From assembly GCF_033100135.1 (NCBI RefSeq), contig NZ_CP136920.1, positions 2,093,501 through 2,157,500 on the forward strand: DNA of 64,000 bases. The letters are read 5' to 3'. The stretch comes from Rubellicoccus peritrichatus (GTDB lineage: Bacteria > Verrucomicrobiota > Verrucomicrobiia > Opitutales > Cerasicoccaceae). The notes below the pieces were generated by a model. The model made no database searches. It had not been told where the DNA came from and saw only the letters and a list, made by a program, of their open reading frames with translations. A program made the position numbers and the translations under genes. This document shows positions 30,875 to 39,904 of the stretch, in pieces. The first letter of the stretch is position 1. Every line of letters begins with the position of its first letter.

Positions 30875-32041
30875 TTAGACGTAAAAGTTTTCCTTTGCCT
30901 TGAGTTCGCGGATACCAGCGTGTTTCTCAAGCTCTTCTTCGACGAGGTCAACGCCGAGACCGGGGCGCTCGGAAAGATGGAGATAGCCATCGCGCACGTC
31001 AAGTGGGTGCGTGATACAGTCGTCACGCCAAGGCACATCATTTACCATAAACTCGCAACGGAAGAAATTCGGCACAGACGCGCAAACATGGGCGCTGGCC
31101 AGTGTGCTGAGTGGGCCATTCGGATTGTGCGGAGCGAGCAGCACGCCATAGGCTTCACCCATCGTAGCGATACGCTTCATTTCGCTTGGTCCACCGCAGC
31201 GGGTGATGTCGGGCATGATGACGTCGCATATGTGCTTCTCAAGGACCGGGCGGAACCCGTGGCGCGTATAGTGACGTTCACCAACGCAAATTGGCACATT
31301 GGATGGTAGACGGTTACGAAAGGCTTTCAGCGTGTCGGCGTTCTCTGGACCAGCTGGTTCTTCATACCAGGTGACGCCTAACGGCGCGAGGCGCTCAGCC
31401 ATTTTGACAGCGATTTCGAAATTAAGCATCGCGTGCGTCTCGATCATCATGTCGAACTCAGGGCCAACAGCATCGCGAACCGCCTTCGTCACCTCAAACG
31501 CACGATCCTGCTCGGCTGGAGTAAGCGTCAATTCGGTGTGAAGATCCTCACCGTAGAGATAGTTGGTATGCGCGAATGGGTCGAATTTGAGGCCGGTAAA
31601 GCCAAGCTCTTTCACGCGAGCGGCTTGTTTCGCGTAATCGTCGCCCGTATGGCCGCCGCCCGTGAACCAGTAATTTGCGTAAAGGCGCAGGCGTGTCCGG
31701 AACGCACCTCCGAGCAACTCGTAGCAGGGCACACCCAGTACTTTGCCCTTCAAATCGAGCAGTGCCATGTCGAGTCCACTGATCGCGCACATTGAAGCAC
31801 CGTAGGGGCCAATCCAGTTTAAGTCGCGGTAGAGCTTTTGCCAGATAAAATCAGTGCGCATCGGGTCGAGTCCGATCACTCGCTCACCCACATGGCGAGC
31901 CGCCGCTTCGATGATCGGGCTACCCGGCCAATTGGTTGCTTCGCCGACGCCAGTGTGACCAGTATCAGTAGTGACTTTGATCATCACCCAGTTGTATTTA
32001 ATGCCCTCCACGAGCCAGACGTTCACTTCTTCAATTTTCAT
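30875..32041 (-). CDS. enolase superfamily sugar-acid dehydratase (mandelate racemase-like)
   Basis: A 388-residue protein of the mandelate racemase/muconate lactonizing family. It has the N-terminal capping domain (about 1-120) and a C-terminal (beta/alpha) barrel. Likely metal and catalytic positions are MMIETHAML (about 200, E in place of the usual Asp), WYEEPAGPEN (about 227), CVGERHYTR (about 255) and a His in LAPHNPNGPL (about 305). A GLKFDPF motif near residue 152 corresponds to the Lys region of acid-sugar dehydratases. Family members act as D-galactonate, L-fuconate, L-rhamnonate or gluconate dehydratases; which one is not determined. It is flanked by RraA and SDR genes. Confidence 0.85.
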   Translation of the reverse strand: MKIEEVNVWLVEGIKYNWVMIKVTTDTGHTGVGEATNWPGSPIIEAAARHVGERVIGLDPMRTDFIWQKLYRDLNWIGPYGASMCAISGLDMALLDLKGKVLGVPCYELLGGAFRTRLRLYANYWFTGGGHTGDDYAKQAARVKELGFTGLKFDPFAHTNYLYGEDLHTELTLTPAEQDRAFEVTKAVRDAVGPEFDMMIETHAMLNFEIAVKMAERLAPLGVTWYEEPAGPENADTLKAFRNRLPSNVPICVGERHYTRHGFRPVLEKHICDVIMPDITRCGGPSEMKRIATMGEAYGVLLAPHNPNGPLSTLASAHVCASVPNFFRCEFMVNDVPWRDDCITHPLDVRDGYLHLSERPGLGVDLVEEELEKHAGIRELKAKENFYV

Positions 32042-32068
32042 AATAATATGACAGTTCGGAATCCACGA

Positions 32069-32806
32069 TTACATGATCCCGAATTTATCCCATGCCGCCT
32101 GTGCGCCCATGCCATCCTTAATCGCTTCGAAGACTTCCTTTTCTCCGTTGGCTTTTTCCCAAGACTTTATCAGAACCTCGTCCTCAATCTCCTGAGGAAT
32201 AACGCAAACGCCATCCAAGTCGCCAAAGATGATGTCGCCCGGATTGACACGCACACCGTTCATCTCGATAGAGCAGCGGAAGTCGATTACTTTACCTCGA
32301 GGGCGTTGATCCTGCGCATAGCGACCGTAGGAGAATGTCGGGAAATTGAGTTTAAGAATGCCCTTCGTATCGCGCGAGTATCCGTTCACAACCGCGCCAA
32401 CGGCTCCCTGGTTGCGTGCGGCGGTGCTCATGAGCTCCCCCCAGAGTGCATAAGTGGGTGATGAACCGGTACAGATATAGACCTCGTTTTGCTGCAAATC
32501 GTCAAGTGCGCGCAACATGAGACCAAAGGGTTGGCTCAAATCACTACCAGCACGCCCTGGACCTTCGTTGGCACTATAGTCGTCCGCCTCCAGAACAGGC
32601 ATTGCACGGCCAGCAACAATCATGTCATCCCGAAGCGGCTGAATTTGAGGCGGTAAAAACTGATGACGATACCCGAGAATATCCATAATGTCACCGATGA
32701 CCGCTGAATAGAGTTCGCGCTTACAAAGATCGAGGCGCTCTGTACCGTTTTTAGGTAATTCCATATTCAAAATTTGTTGAAGATTGGTCACATCTTGCTT
32801 GCCCAT
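32069..32806 (-). CDS. RraA family protein, likely 2-oxo acid aldolase
   Basis: A 245-residue protein. The segment GELMSTAARNQGAVGAVVNG (about 124-143), followed by SRD, matches the core of the RraA/HMG-aldolase fold, and GDIIFGDLDGVCVIP (about 193-207) closes the barrel-like domain. RraA-like proteins in sugar-acid clusters act as 4-hydroxy-4-methyl-2-oxoglutarate-type or 2-keto-3-deoxy-aldonate aldolases. Here that is an inference from the neighbouring dehydratase. It is the first gene of the operon and starts 49 bp from the divergent IclR gene, beside a perfect inverted repeat. Confidence 0.85.
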   Translation of the reverse strand: MGKQDVTNLQQILNMELPKNGTERLDLCKRELYSAVIGDIMDILGYRHQFLPPQIQPLRDDMIVAGRAMPVLEADDYSANEGPGRAGSDLSQPFGLMLRALDDLQQNEVYICTGSSPTYALWGELMSTAARNQGAVGAVVNGYSRDTKGILKLNFPTFSYGRYAQDQRPRGKVIDFRCSIEMNGVRVNPGDIIFGDLDGVCVIPQEIEDEVLIKSWEKANGEKEVFEAIKDGMGAQAAWDKFGIM

Positions 32807-32827
32807 GCTAGAATTAGCAATCTAGCA
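32806..32827. promoter_or_regulatory. candidate IclR operator
   Basis: TGCTAGA (32806-32812) and TCTAGCA (32821-32827) are perfect reverse complements with 8 bp between them. They lie in the 49-bp gap between the divergent rraA-type and IclR genes, touching the start codon of the rraA-type gene. Binding by the neighbouring IclR protein is inference. Confidence 0.5.
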
Positions 32828-32855
32828 TCGAGTCGAAAATGACGCTATTCTTGAC

Positions 32856-33548
32856 ATGAATCAGGTGACAAGTCTCACTAAATCACTGGATATTCTGACT
32901 CTGCTGGGCGGGAGCACTGGAGGTTTTTCGGTCCAAGAGCTTGCAGATGCGATGAATCAGCCACGCTCCACGGTGGTGCGCGTCTTGAATACACTCGTAG
33001 CTTACGGTCTGGTTGAAAAAACGGATCGCAAATATCGGTGCTCGGTGAACTTCGAAACCTGGGCACATAAGGATCGGCACCAACTGCATATTCAACGCTA
33101 TCGTAAAACCATCGAAGCAGTTGCACGTGAAACCGGAGAGTTGGTCTTACTTGGTGTTCAGGACGGTGCGGGAATCATTCACATCGACTATATCGAATGC
33201 GACCAAGCTGTTCGGGTGGCACCCGCTCCAGTGACCCGCCACAATATTCGACGAAATGCAATTGGTAAACTCTGTATCGCCCAACGACCTGACCTGGTAG
33301 AGCAGTGGACACAAAATGACACTGATTTTGCCGACGAATTGAACGTCATACGAGAGACTGGCATCGCATGGAATAGAGAAGAAAGCGTTAGCGGGATGAT
33401 TGCTTTAGCTTGCTACGGATACAATCAAATGCCAACGGAACCGAAAATCGCAGTTGCCTGGCCCACCCAGCGATTTACCGAAAAAGCCGCCGACGAGGCA
33501 ATTAAAGCAATTCAGTCATCCACTATTAACTCCAAGTATACTCCGTAA
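32856..33548 (+). CDS. IclR family transcriptional regulator
   Basis: A 230-residue protein. The N-terminal winged HTH (about 1-65) has FSVQELADAMNQPRSTVVRV, the IclR helix signature. The C-terminal IclR effector domain (about 80-225) contains RRNAIGKLCIA and the ESVSGMIALACYGYN-type ligand pocket. It is divergently transcribed from the dehydratase operon and is likely its regulator. It is slightly shorter than typical family members (about 250). Confidence 0.9.
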   Translation: MNQVTSLTKSLDILTLLGGSTGGFSVQELADAMNQPRSTVVRVLNTLVAYGLVEKTDRKYRCSVNFETWAHKDRHQLHIQRYRKTIEAVARETGELVLLGVQDGAGIIHIDYIECDQAVRVAPAPVTRHNIRRNAIGKLCIAQRPDLVEQWTQNDTDFADELNVIRETGIAWNREESVSGMIALACYGYNQMPTEPKIAVAWPTQRFTEKAADEAIKAIQSSTINSKYTP

Positions 33549-33584
33549 AAATGGCTTGAGAAATCACCACGACCTAAGATGTGA

Positions 33585-34019
33585 CGTGCTCCCATATAGC
33601 TGGTCCGCCCTGGTGTTATGGTTTGCGGTTTGGATGGGGTTCCATGAGAAAGGAACTCAAGAGATTAAAAGGAACGGTAAACACTATTAAAGAAGAACAG
33701 GTCATTTACGCGTTTCGTCAAGTTGAAGGAGGTCGCAAGATAGCTGATGTTTTTCGCGAGCCCGCGGTAAGCGAGCAGACTTATCACCGTTGTAAGAAGC
33801 AATATACCCGCAAGGGCGTGAGCGAGCTACGGCGCCTTAAGCAACTGTAGGGGGTGATAACTCAAGCTTACGCAAACTGGTGGCTGACCTAAGACTGGAT
33901 AAGCATATTTTGTAAGATATCGTATCAAAAAGCTGTAAAGCCTGCACGTAAAACTCGGCTGGTCAAGGAAGTGATGGAGATCTGCGAGATCAGCCAGCGT
34001 CGCAGGTGCAGGCTCTTAC
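33585..34019 (+). pseudogene. IS3-family transposase remnant
   Basis: An orfA frame at 33644-33850 encodes a helix-turn-helix (EEQVIYAFRQVEGGRKIADV and VSEQTYHRCKKQ) ending at an early stop. Past the stop the same reading resumes as KLVADLRLDKHIL then a second stop, and a downstream frame gives the beginning of orfB (KEVMEICEISQRRRCR). The sequence then ends abruptly at about 34019, where the inverted repeat begins. Two nonsense changes plus truncation make it inactive. It lies exactly at the edge of the inverted duplication and may have served in forming it. Confidence 0.75.
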
Positions 34020-34334
34020 AATTCCATCTTGTGCTAAAAGTTTCGCAAAAGTGGCATTGTTTTAAGATATACACTGTTTATATTACTAGATGTTGCGTTA
34101 TTTCTCATTCTCGTTTAACTTTCCAAAGAGAGTTTGTCTTAAGTTGAGGATCGTAGTTTTGCGCCACTAAGCCGCCAACCATGGCGCTCTCAAATTTACC
34201 CTGTCGTCCAAATGTTAATGAACTTTCGTCGTAATTCCTCCTTATTTGCGAGTCGCCAAGGAGGATTTGTCCTCGTTATCGCGCTCTCACTAATGGCATT
34301 TGTAGTGCTGTTGATAATCAGTATGGTCTCTCAT
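34020..34334. repeat. inverted repeat, right copy
   Basis: Reverse complement of 28148-28460. It covers the 5' untranslated region of the cassette A gene and its first codons. It is joined on the left to an IS3 remnant and continues on the right into the chimeric gene. Confidence 0.85.
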
Positions 34335-36578
34335 TCTCTATGGTTAGGTGTTTGGAAGACTCAAAACCCGAATTCGACTCAAGATGAGCTTGTAGGAATC
34401 GCCTATTCCACTGGAGCTGATTCGGTTTTCGGAAAAACCGCCGATGAGTCGTCTTCAATGATCAGCTCTTCGATGGGGATTAACCGTTATCAGCCACTAG
34501 ATTTTCCATCATTCAACACAAGCTATCCGCTTTACCCACAACTCTACTCTGATGTGGAGATCGGCAACGACACTGCGGCAGGGAAGAGGGTGAGGAGTGA
34601 GCCTGCAGAGGCGGTTGCAGCGGCTTATGCCTACATGCATCCGCAAAGTCCACATCGCGATGACCCAGCCTTTCTGGCTCGTCTCAAGGTTTTACTGACA
34701 GCTGTCTTTGATCGCTGGGATGCAAATGCTAGTGAGGCTGATCTCCGAGATATTGGCTACACTTTCCATATTCCTTATGCGTATGCGTTGCTCAAGCACC
34801 ATCGACCCGGTGACTTAACCGAGGATGAGATCAGGGAATGGGACGCGGCTCTGGTACGCATGGCGGACCACAACCTTTCCCACAACCCGCTGTTGTATTA
34901 CGATAGTATCCTTGCCCAACTCTGGCTCAACGGAGATTTTCGGCTCGCTCTTGGGATCTATTTTGCGGGCATTGCTACCGGAAACCTTACCTACGAGACA
35001 AAGGCTCAACGAGCGATCGACCAGGTAATGGCCAAAGCGGTCATTGGGGATGGAGGAACAAGCTATGTAGGCTTTAATAATGAGGTGTCTACATACCATA
35101 ACGCGAGTATCGGCGATATGGTTTGGTGGTGGATTCTGACCGGCTCGCCGGAGATGAAGGCTGCGCTGGATCAGACCATTCCCTACGTACCGCTGTCGGT
35201 TGAGCCAGCTGGCTTTCAGGAGCAGTCTACCGCAATTAGCTACAAACACATGTATAATGGCATACGGGGACGGTATGCAGCATTGCTAAAAGCTTACCTC
35301 TATGGTGACCGCTACAATTATTATTTTGGAAAGGATCTTGAAAATTCGCCGTCGAATGAGTACAAAATACCTCTTGCAGCGGTTTACTCTGGTCCAATGA
35401 CTGCGCTGACTCCTCCGACCGGTTTCATTCTCCATGATCGGGCCATCATGGGGCCTCGTGGACGCTGGCCTGATTGGGCATTTGTTGCCACTGCTCGCGA
35501 TCCCCAAACCTCGGGCCCGGAACATCCGGATCAGGGATATCAGGGGCGGCAAGGCGGCAAAAACACCTTTGTCGGTGCCATGGCGCTGGGCCCATGGGCC
35601 AATAACACGCCCCTGCGTGCCGCGCTGGACGGGGTTTGCCCAGAGTTTAAGAACAAGACCGGAGTCTCCGCCGACTGGGCTCGTAGTATTGTTGATGACG
35701 GGATTTATCGTTTTCTATCGCAGGATGAAAAGTCATCCACAATCACGCGAGACACCTTTGGAAGTCTGGCAACCAGCTACCGCCTGTCTACCCGTCTCTC
35801 ATCAAATGCCACTGCGAGCTGGGGAGCGGGGACGAGCTGGATTGGAGAGCAGGTCTGGCTGTTGACCAAAGACCGTGTAGTGGGACTCGTACAAATCCAT
35901 ACTGAAGCTGATGCTTCGGTCTATGGTTTGGATATGCGCATTGTGCTCGCCGGTGGGCGCAAAAACATTTTGGGAAAATATTATGATCTGGTAGAAAACG
36001 AAACGAACAATTATACGTTTGGTGATTTGCATGTACGCATCGGAGAAAATACTTTTGACGGTCGCCACTCTGTACAGAGAATCGGCATGCAGATGAATGT
36101 AGGTGACGACTACGCTGCCATTCTTCGCCTGCACGATATTGATGATCAGGGGGACGACACATTAATTCATTATCCAGCCGGCACTCGTCGCTGGGCAGTT
36201 ATCGAGTGTATTCGCGAAGGCCGCAGTTTTGCTAGTTCCGTAAGCAACGTGATGGAGGATGATGAGAACGTAGCGGTTTTAGAAATACATGAACCGAGCC
36301 GCAGCTTTCTCCTTATTCAGAATCTAACCGCTTCTGCTCAGACCTACACCGGTAGCTTTGGAGGTGTAGGTCCGGGCACACCTGCTACTTTGCACAGAAA
36401 CTGGACAGATTCGGTCGATGTTATCACACCCGAGCCCGGTAACCCCATCGCGATCGATATTGATCTTCCGCCGTATAGCCATGCGATTGTTGTCAGTGGT
36501 GCGGATGCTGCAAATCACTCGGAAAACCAAAACCACTATGAAGACATTTTTCTGGAAGCAGCCACGCCCGGCATATAA
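34212..36578 (+). CDS. chimeric prepilin-like / putative polysaccharide lyase protein
   Basis: An intact 788-codon frame assembled from two neighbouring genes. Residues 1-38 match the cassette A N-terminus (93% at DNA level over 114 bases), 39-60 match cassette A residues about 102-123, 61-84 match the large lyase around residue 478-500, and about 85-788 match lyase residues about 594-1292. Both FN3 domains, the lyase N-terminal domain and the C-terminal tail are missing. In a 111-base catalytic sample, 15 of 16 differences from the lyase gene are silent, which suggests selection on the protein. It begins GGFVLVIALSLMAFVVLLIIS, so the lyase would be membrane-anchored or pilus-displayed. Confidence 0.75.
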   Translation: MLMNFRRNSSLFASRQGGFVLVIALSLMAFVVLLIISMVSHSLWLGVWKTQNPNSTQDELVGIAYSTGADSVFGKTADESSSMISSSMGINRYQPLDFPSFNTSYPLYPQLYSDVEIGNDTAAGKRVRSEPAEAVAAAYAYMHPQSPHRDDPAFLARLKVLLTAVFDRWDANASEADLRDIGYTFHIPYAYALLKHHRPGDLTEDEIREWDAALVRMADHNLSHNPLLYYDSILAQLWLNGDFRLALGIYFAGIATGNLTYETKAQRAIDQVMAKAVIGDGGTSYVGFNNEVSTYHNASIGDMVWWWILTGSPEMKAALDQTIPYVPLSVEPAGFQEQSTAISYKHMYNGIRGRYAALLKAYLYGDRYNYYFGKDLENSPSNEYKIPLAAVYSGPMTALTPPTGFILHDRAIMGPRGRWPDWAFVATARDPQTSGPEHPDQGYQGRQGGKNTFVGAMALGPWANNTPLRAALDGVCPEFKNKTGVSADWARSIVDDGIYRFLSQDEKSSTITRDTFGSLATSYRLSTRLSSNATASWGAGTSWIGEQVWLLTKDRVVGLVQIHTEADASVYGLDMRIVLAGGRKNILGKYYDLVENETNNYTFGDLHVRIGENTFDGRHSVQRIGMQMNVGDDYAAILRLHDIDDQGDDTLIHYPAGTRRWAVIECIREGRSFASSVSNVMEDDENVAVLEIHEPSRSFLLIQNLTASAQTYTGSFGGVGPGTPATLHRNWTDSVDVITPEPGNPIAIDIDLPPYSHAIVVSGADAANHSENQNHYEDIFLEAATPGI

Positions 36579-36897
36579 TCCTCGGTGGTCTGGTTCTCCA
36601 TTTACCCGACCGGAGGAGATTTTGATCTTGGTGGCGATGGCATTGCCAACCTCAGTGAATAAGGAGTTTTGGAGATAATCGTGAAGATCCAGCAAACTGA
36701 ACGGTTAAGATGCTGAGCCATTAAGTGACTGGCGCCATTGACTGTGTTTCCCTGTCCACGCCGTAAAGATTACGAAACGAATGATGTGAGCTATGTTGTC
36801 GAAAAAACCGATTATCTCGTTTTCAATACTTGGAAAACGGACGGCGTATTTCAATCATTATTCGGAGAAAGACCATCAGATATAAAAAAAGAACTCT
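36579..36897 (+). other. degraded lyase tail and unassigned remnant
   Basis: Just beyond the chimera stop, another frame continues with IYPTGGDFDLGGDGIANLSE and a stop, which matches the calcium-motif part of the large lyase (DGDGIANLIEYGFG). So the C-terminus was lost by frameshift. From about 36765 a frame reading RKDYETNDVSYVVEKTDYLV then FNTWKTDGVF runs to the start of the heparinase gene. It looks like a gene C-terminus whose source is not recognised. Confidence 0.5.
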
Positions 36898-39396
36898 ATG
36901 AAAACTAATTTATTCATTTGTAACTTTATCAGCTTTGTTCTGCTGTTTACAGGATTCCTGTTTCCGGCTAAGGCAGAGAAGTCGCTTCCCCAGACGGATT
37001 TGCATGATCAGAGTCCACGCTTTACAGCTGAGCAGATTCTGAACGGAGAGTTCCCAGGGCGCAAGGCATCGCCTGTGGTTGAGACGAGACACAATACGGA
37101 AGGCTTTGCCGAGAATCGGTTGTATTCGGTACCGCCGGTCGGTGTTCATCCACGTGTTTTGTTTGGTCCGGACGATCTGCCACGTCTACGTCGTCAGTTC
37201 AAGGACAGTGCTTATGCTGCTGAGATGCTCAGGCGGATGCGCGAACAAACGGCAGCGAACCTGTCCGGTTTTGATGGGTGGGGCTCTGAGGTTTTCAATG
37301 TCATGTCTTCTGGAGACATCGAGAGCTTTTCCTCGCTTTGGAACGATCCGCGCAATCCAAAAAATAACGGCCCTCCGGGGCACGGCACACACCCGTTTCT
37401 TTCGTCCCTCGTGGATAAAGCCTTCCTGTCGCTACTGGATGAGGACGTAGATGGTGGCAGAAAAGTTGCTGCTGCAGTGGCCACCTTTGCTGCCTTCCTG
37501 CAGCCGCGGGTTGAGGAGGCCGCAAAAGAAACGGGGAGTGAGAATTATTTCCTGTCGGTTCGCAACGTCATGGGCGACAGCGCAACGGTTGGATTTATGT
37601 ATGATTTCGCCCAGCCTTTCATGACACCAGATCAGATTGCGGTAACCCGCAAACTGATTGCGACCGCAACGAAAGATCGCTACGGGCTTGGTATGGATTT
37701 GCCTCCCCATTGGATCAATTGGAACTTTATCGGCATGGGGCTTTACTATCCCCTGCTTGCCCTGTCTATCGAGGGCGAGGAAGGGTTTGATCCGCGTATA
37801 TACAAGCGTGGGTGTGAAGTGGCTCGGAACTATATGCTGTATTCAAATTCAGCCAATGGGGTCGGCAAAGAGGCGATTGGGTATCATACATCCGGCATTG
37901 CTCATGCAGGGCTCATGATGCTCGCGATGGCTAACCGCGGGGAAAATCTTTTTACACTGGAGCGTTGGCGCAGCATGCTCGATACTTGGGCGATCTATGC
38001 GATGCAGCCTTATGGCGGTGAGTGGCAGAGCAGTGGAGATCTCGGCACGTTTCCCCCCAACTTTCAACTCGTTGAAACTGCCCGTTTTTTGTTTCCGTCC
38101 GATCAGCGGATTGGGTTTATTGAACAGAATCTCCCGGATAAAAGACGCCTGGACAAGACACTCGACATTCGGTTCATGCAGCTTTTGTGCCCACCCGATT
38201 TAGACGGCGATCTGCAGGAGATGGCTGCTGCGGACTTCAACTTGCCTGAGACGTTGTTCGATGAGGAGCGCGGAATGCTTTTCAGCCGCACGGGATGGGG
38301 CACAGACGATCTTTCGCTGCAGATTGCCTGCCGGTCCGACACGACCTTTCATTCGCACGACCATCCGGACCGTGGTGCGTTTTATTTGACTTCGCATGGA
38401 CAGGCATGGGCAGTCAGTTCGATGCGCATGACTGAAACGCAATATCTAAATCAAATCACAATCGATGGGCGCGGGCAGGGCTATTTCCCAACTCCGGGTG
38501 AATGGATTGAAATGTCGGATACCTCGGAGGCTACTTTGGCGGTGATGGACCTGAAATATTGCTATGATTGGAAATGGCAGGCAACGGTTAACGTCAGCAC
38601 CGAGGAACAGTTGAATCGTGAACCCTGGCTCGAAGGATACGATGTAAACCGCGATCGACTTCTTTCTCGATTTCCTCGCGAACTCTGGGAGCGAGATCCC
38701 TCTCCGGTCGTTCGTGATTATTATGAAGGATACATGGCTGGTAATCCTCGCATGTGGACGGCGGAATCGAGTTGGGTGGTGCGTGCTCCGCACTATCCTG
38801 TAGAAAAAGCCTTCCGGTCGATTTTGTTGGAGAAAGGAAAGCGTCCCTATGTGCTGATTGTGGACGATATCAAAAAGGACAACACAGAACGCCTGTATAA
38901 TTGGCACATGCGAATGCCGAATTGGATTGAAGCGTATGATATCAGCGCAAATGAAGCATTGCTGGGAAGAATATCGGACAAGCGCGACACATCCTATTCG
39001 GTTAATGTGTCGCACAACAAGAGCGGTCGCCCGTTGCCGCAAAAGGGTCAGCCGATGCTGCAGGTGTACGTGTTGCAGGCGAATCAACCCTCGATTCCTG
39101 CATTCCAAAACTCCATGGCCCTAGAGACCTTAGGCTTTGTCAAGCATGACGACACACATCAGTTTGCCGGTCGTGAAATGGGCATGGCCAAGCGTCTGGT
39201 CGTTCCCAGCCGGTCTGTTGAGCCGGCTTACAAGATTCTACTATTCCCGCATCGCCATGGTGAGGAATTGCCAAAAGTCGTGCTGTCAGACGACCATACT
39301 CGCTTGTCGGTCGAATGGTCGGATCAACAGGATTTTTTTGATCTGACTGTCAACGAGAGAGGAAGAACCGTCATTTCGAAATCTGAACAGAATTGA
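36898..39396 (+). CDS. heparinase II/III-family polysaccharide lyase
   Basis: An 832-residue secreted protein with a signal peptide (about 1-27, LLFTGFLFPAKAEK). Residues about 60-410 form an alpha/alpha toroid (PRVLFGPDDLPRLRRQF near 85) and residues about 420-800 a beta-sandwich with the heparinase II/III signature FHSHDHPDRGAFYL near residue 484, a candidate catalytic His region. The family cleaves uronic-acid glycans (heparin, alginate, ulvan and similar). The PL subfamily is not determined. It lies downstream of the chimeric lyase in the same orientation and is likely a partner in degradation. Confidence 0.85.
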   Translation: MKTNLFICNFISFVLLFTGFLFPAKAEKSLPQTDLHDQSPRFTAEQILNGEFPGRKASPVVETRHNTEGFAENRLYSVPPVGVHPRVLFGPDDLPRLRRQFKDSAYAAEMLRRMREQTAANLSGFDGWGSEVFNVMSSGDIESFSSLWNDPRNPKNNGPPGHGTHPFLSSLVDKAFLSLLDEDVDGGRKVAAAVATFAAFLQPRVEEAAKETGSENYFLSVRNVMGDSATVGFMYDFAQPFMTPDQIAVTRKLIATATKDRYGLGMDLPPHWINWNFIGMGLYYPLLALSIEGEEGFDPRIYKRGCEVARNYMLYSNSANGVGKEAIGYHTSGIAHAGLMMLAMANRGENLFTLERWRSMLDTWAIYAMQPYGGEWQSSGDLGTFPPNFQLVETARFLFPSDQRIGFIEQNLPDKRRLDKTLDIRFMQLLCPPDLDGDLQEMAAADFNLPETLFDEERGMLFSRTGWGTDDLSLQIACRSDTTFHSHDHPDRGAFYLTSHGQAWAVSSMRMTETQYLNQITIDGRGQGYFPTPGEWIEMSDTSEATLAVMDLKYCYDWKWQATVNVSTEEQLNREPWLEGYDVNRDRLLSRFPRELWERDPSPVVRDYYEGYMAGNPRMWTAESSWVVRAPHYPVEKAFRSILLEKGKRPYVLIVDDIKKDNTERLYNWHMRMPNWIEAYDISANEALLGRISDKRDTSYSVNVSHNKSGRPLPQKGQPMLQVYVLQANQPSIPAFQNSMALETLGFVKHDDTHQFAGREMGMAKRLVVPSRSVEPAYKILLFPHRHGEELPKVVLSDDHTRLSVEWSDQQDFFDLTVNERGRTVISKSEQN

Positions 39397-39904
39397 ACTT
39401 TCATTCGAGATGCAATGTTAGAGTCATACAGACGGGAAATTTGAAGTGGTCACTAATCTTGGATAGGTTGCAGTGATTGTTAGATGAAATCCACTTTGGC
39501 CGCATTGGGAAATCCAGACTGGAAGGAGCATTATTGCTGAGTTTCGTTAGATTATCGTTTCCCACTTAGGAGTTCCCGTTTGTTTTTCTTGCCGACTCGT
39601 CCAAAGGCTGCGCAAGCTGGAGACGGCGTGTGTTTCATCAACAACCCATGGCGTACTGCCAAATAAAAACCCTCACTACTAGTACTGCGCTTTTTTACTT
39701 AATTATGCGCGATTTTGCCCTCCGTGATGGAGGACGGATTTGGTAATAATACTGTTAATTGTTTAAAATCTTCAAAATACTAGTAAGTATTCTGCATCAA
39801 ACACTCATCTAATTATTAATACCTTCTAACCTGTATAGACTACCCCAACGCGTTGTTGTATTCGGTATAGGTACTTAGAAACCCTAAATCAAAAAATCAT
39901 TAAA
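39397..39904. other. gene-free interval
   Basis: About 510 bp between the heparinase and PEP-CTERM genes. No convincing frame or RNA was found. It is AT-rich from 39650 onward and probably contains the PEP-CTERM promoter. Confidence 0.5.

Noticed and set aside
34815..35249. A 144-codon frame antisense to the chimeric lyase
   Set aside because: Shadow of the sense gene; the silent-difference pattern supports the sense frame.
38446..39108. A 220-codon frame antisense to the heparinase gene
   Set aside because: It is a shadow of the strongly supported heparinase frame and its composition is atypical.
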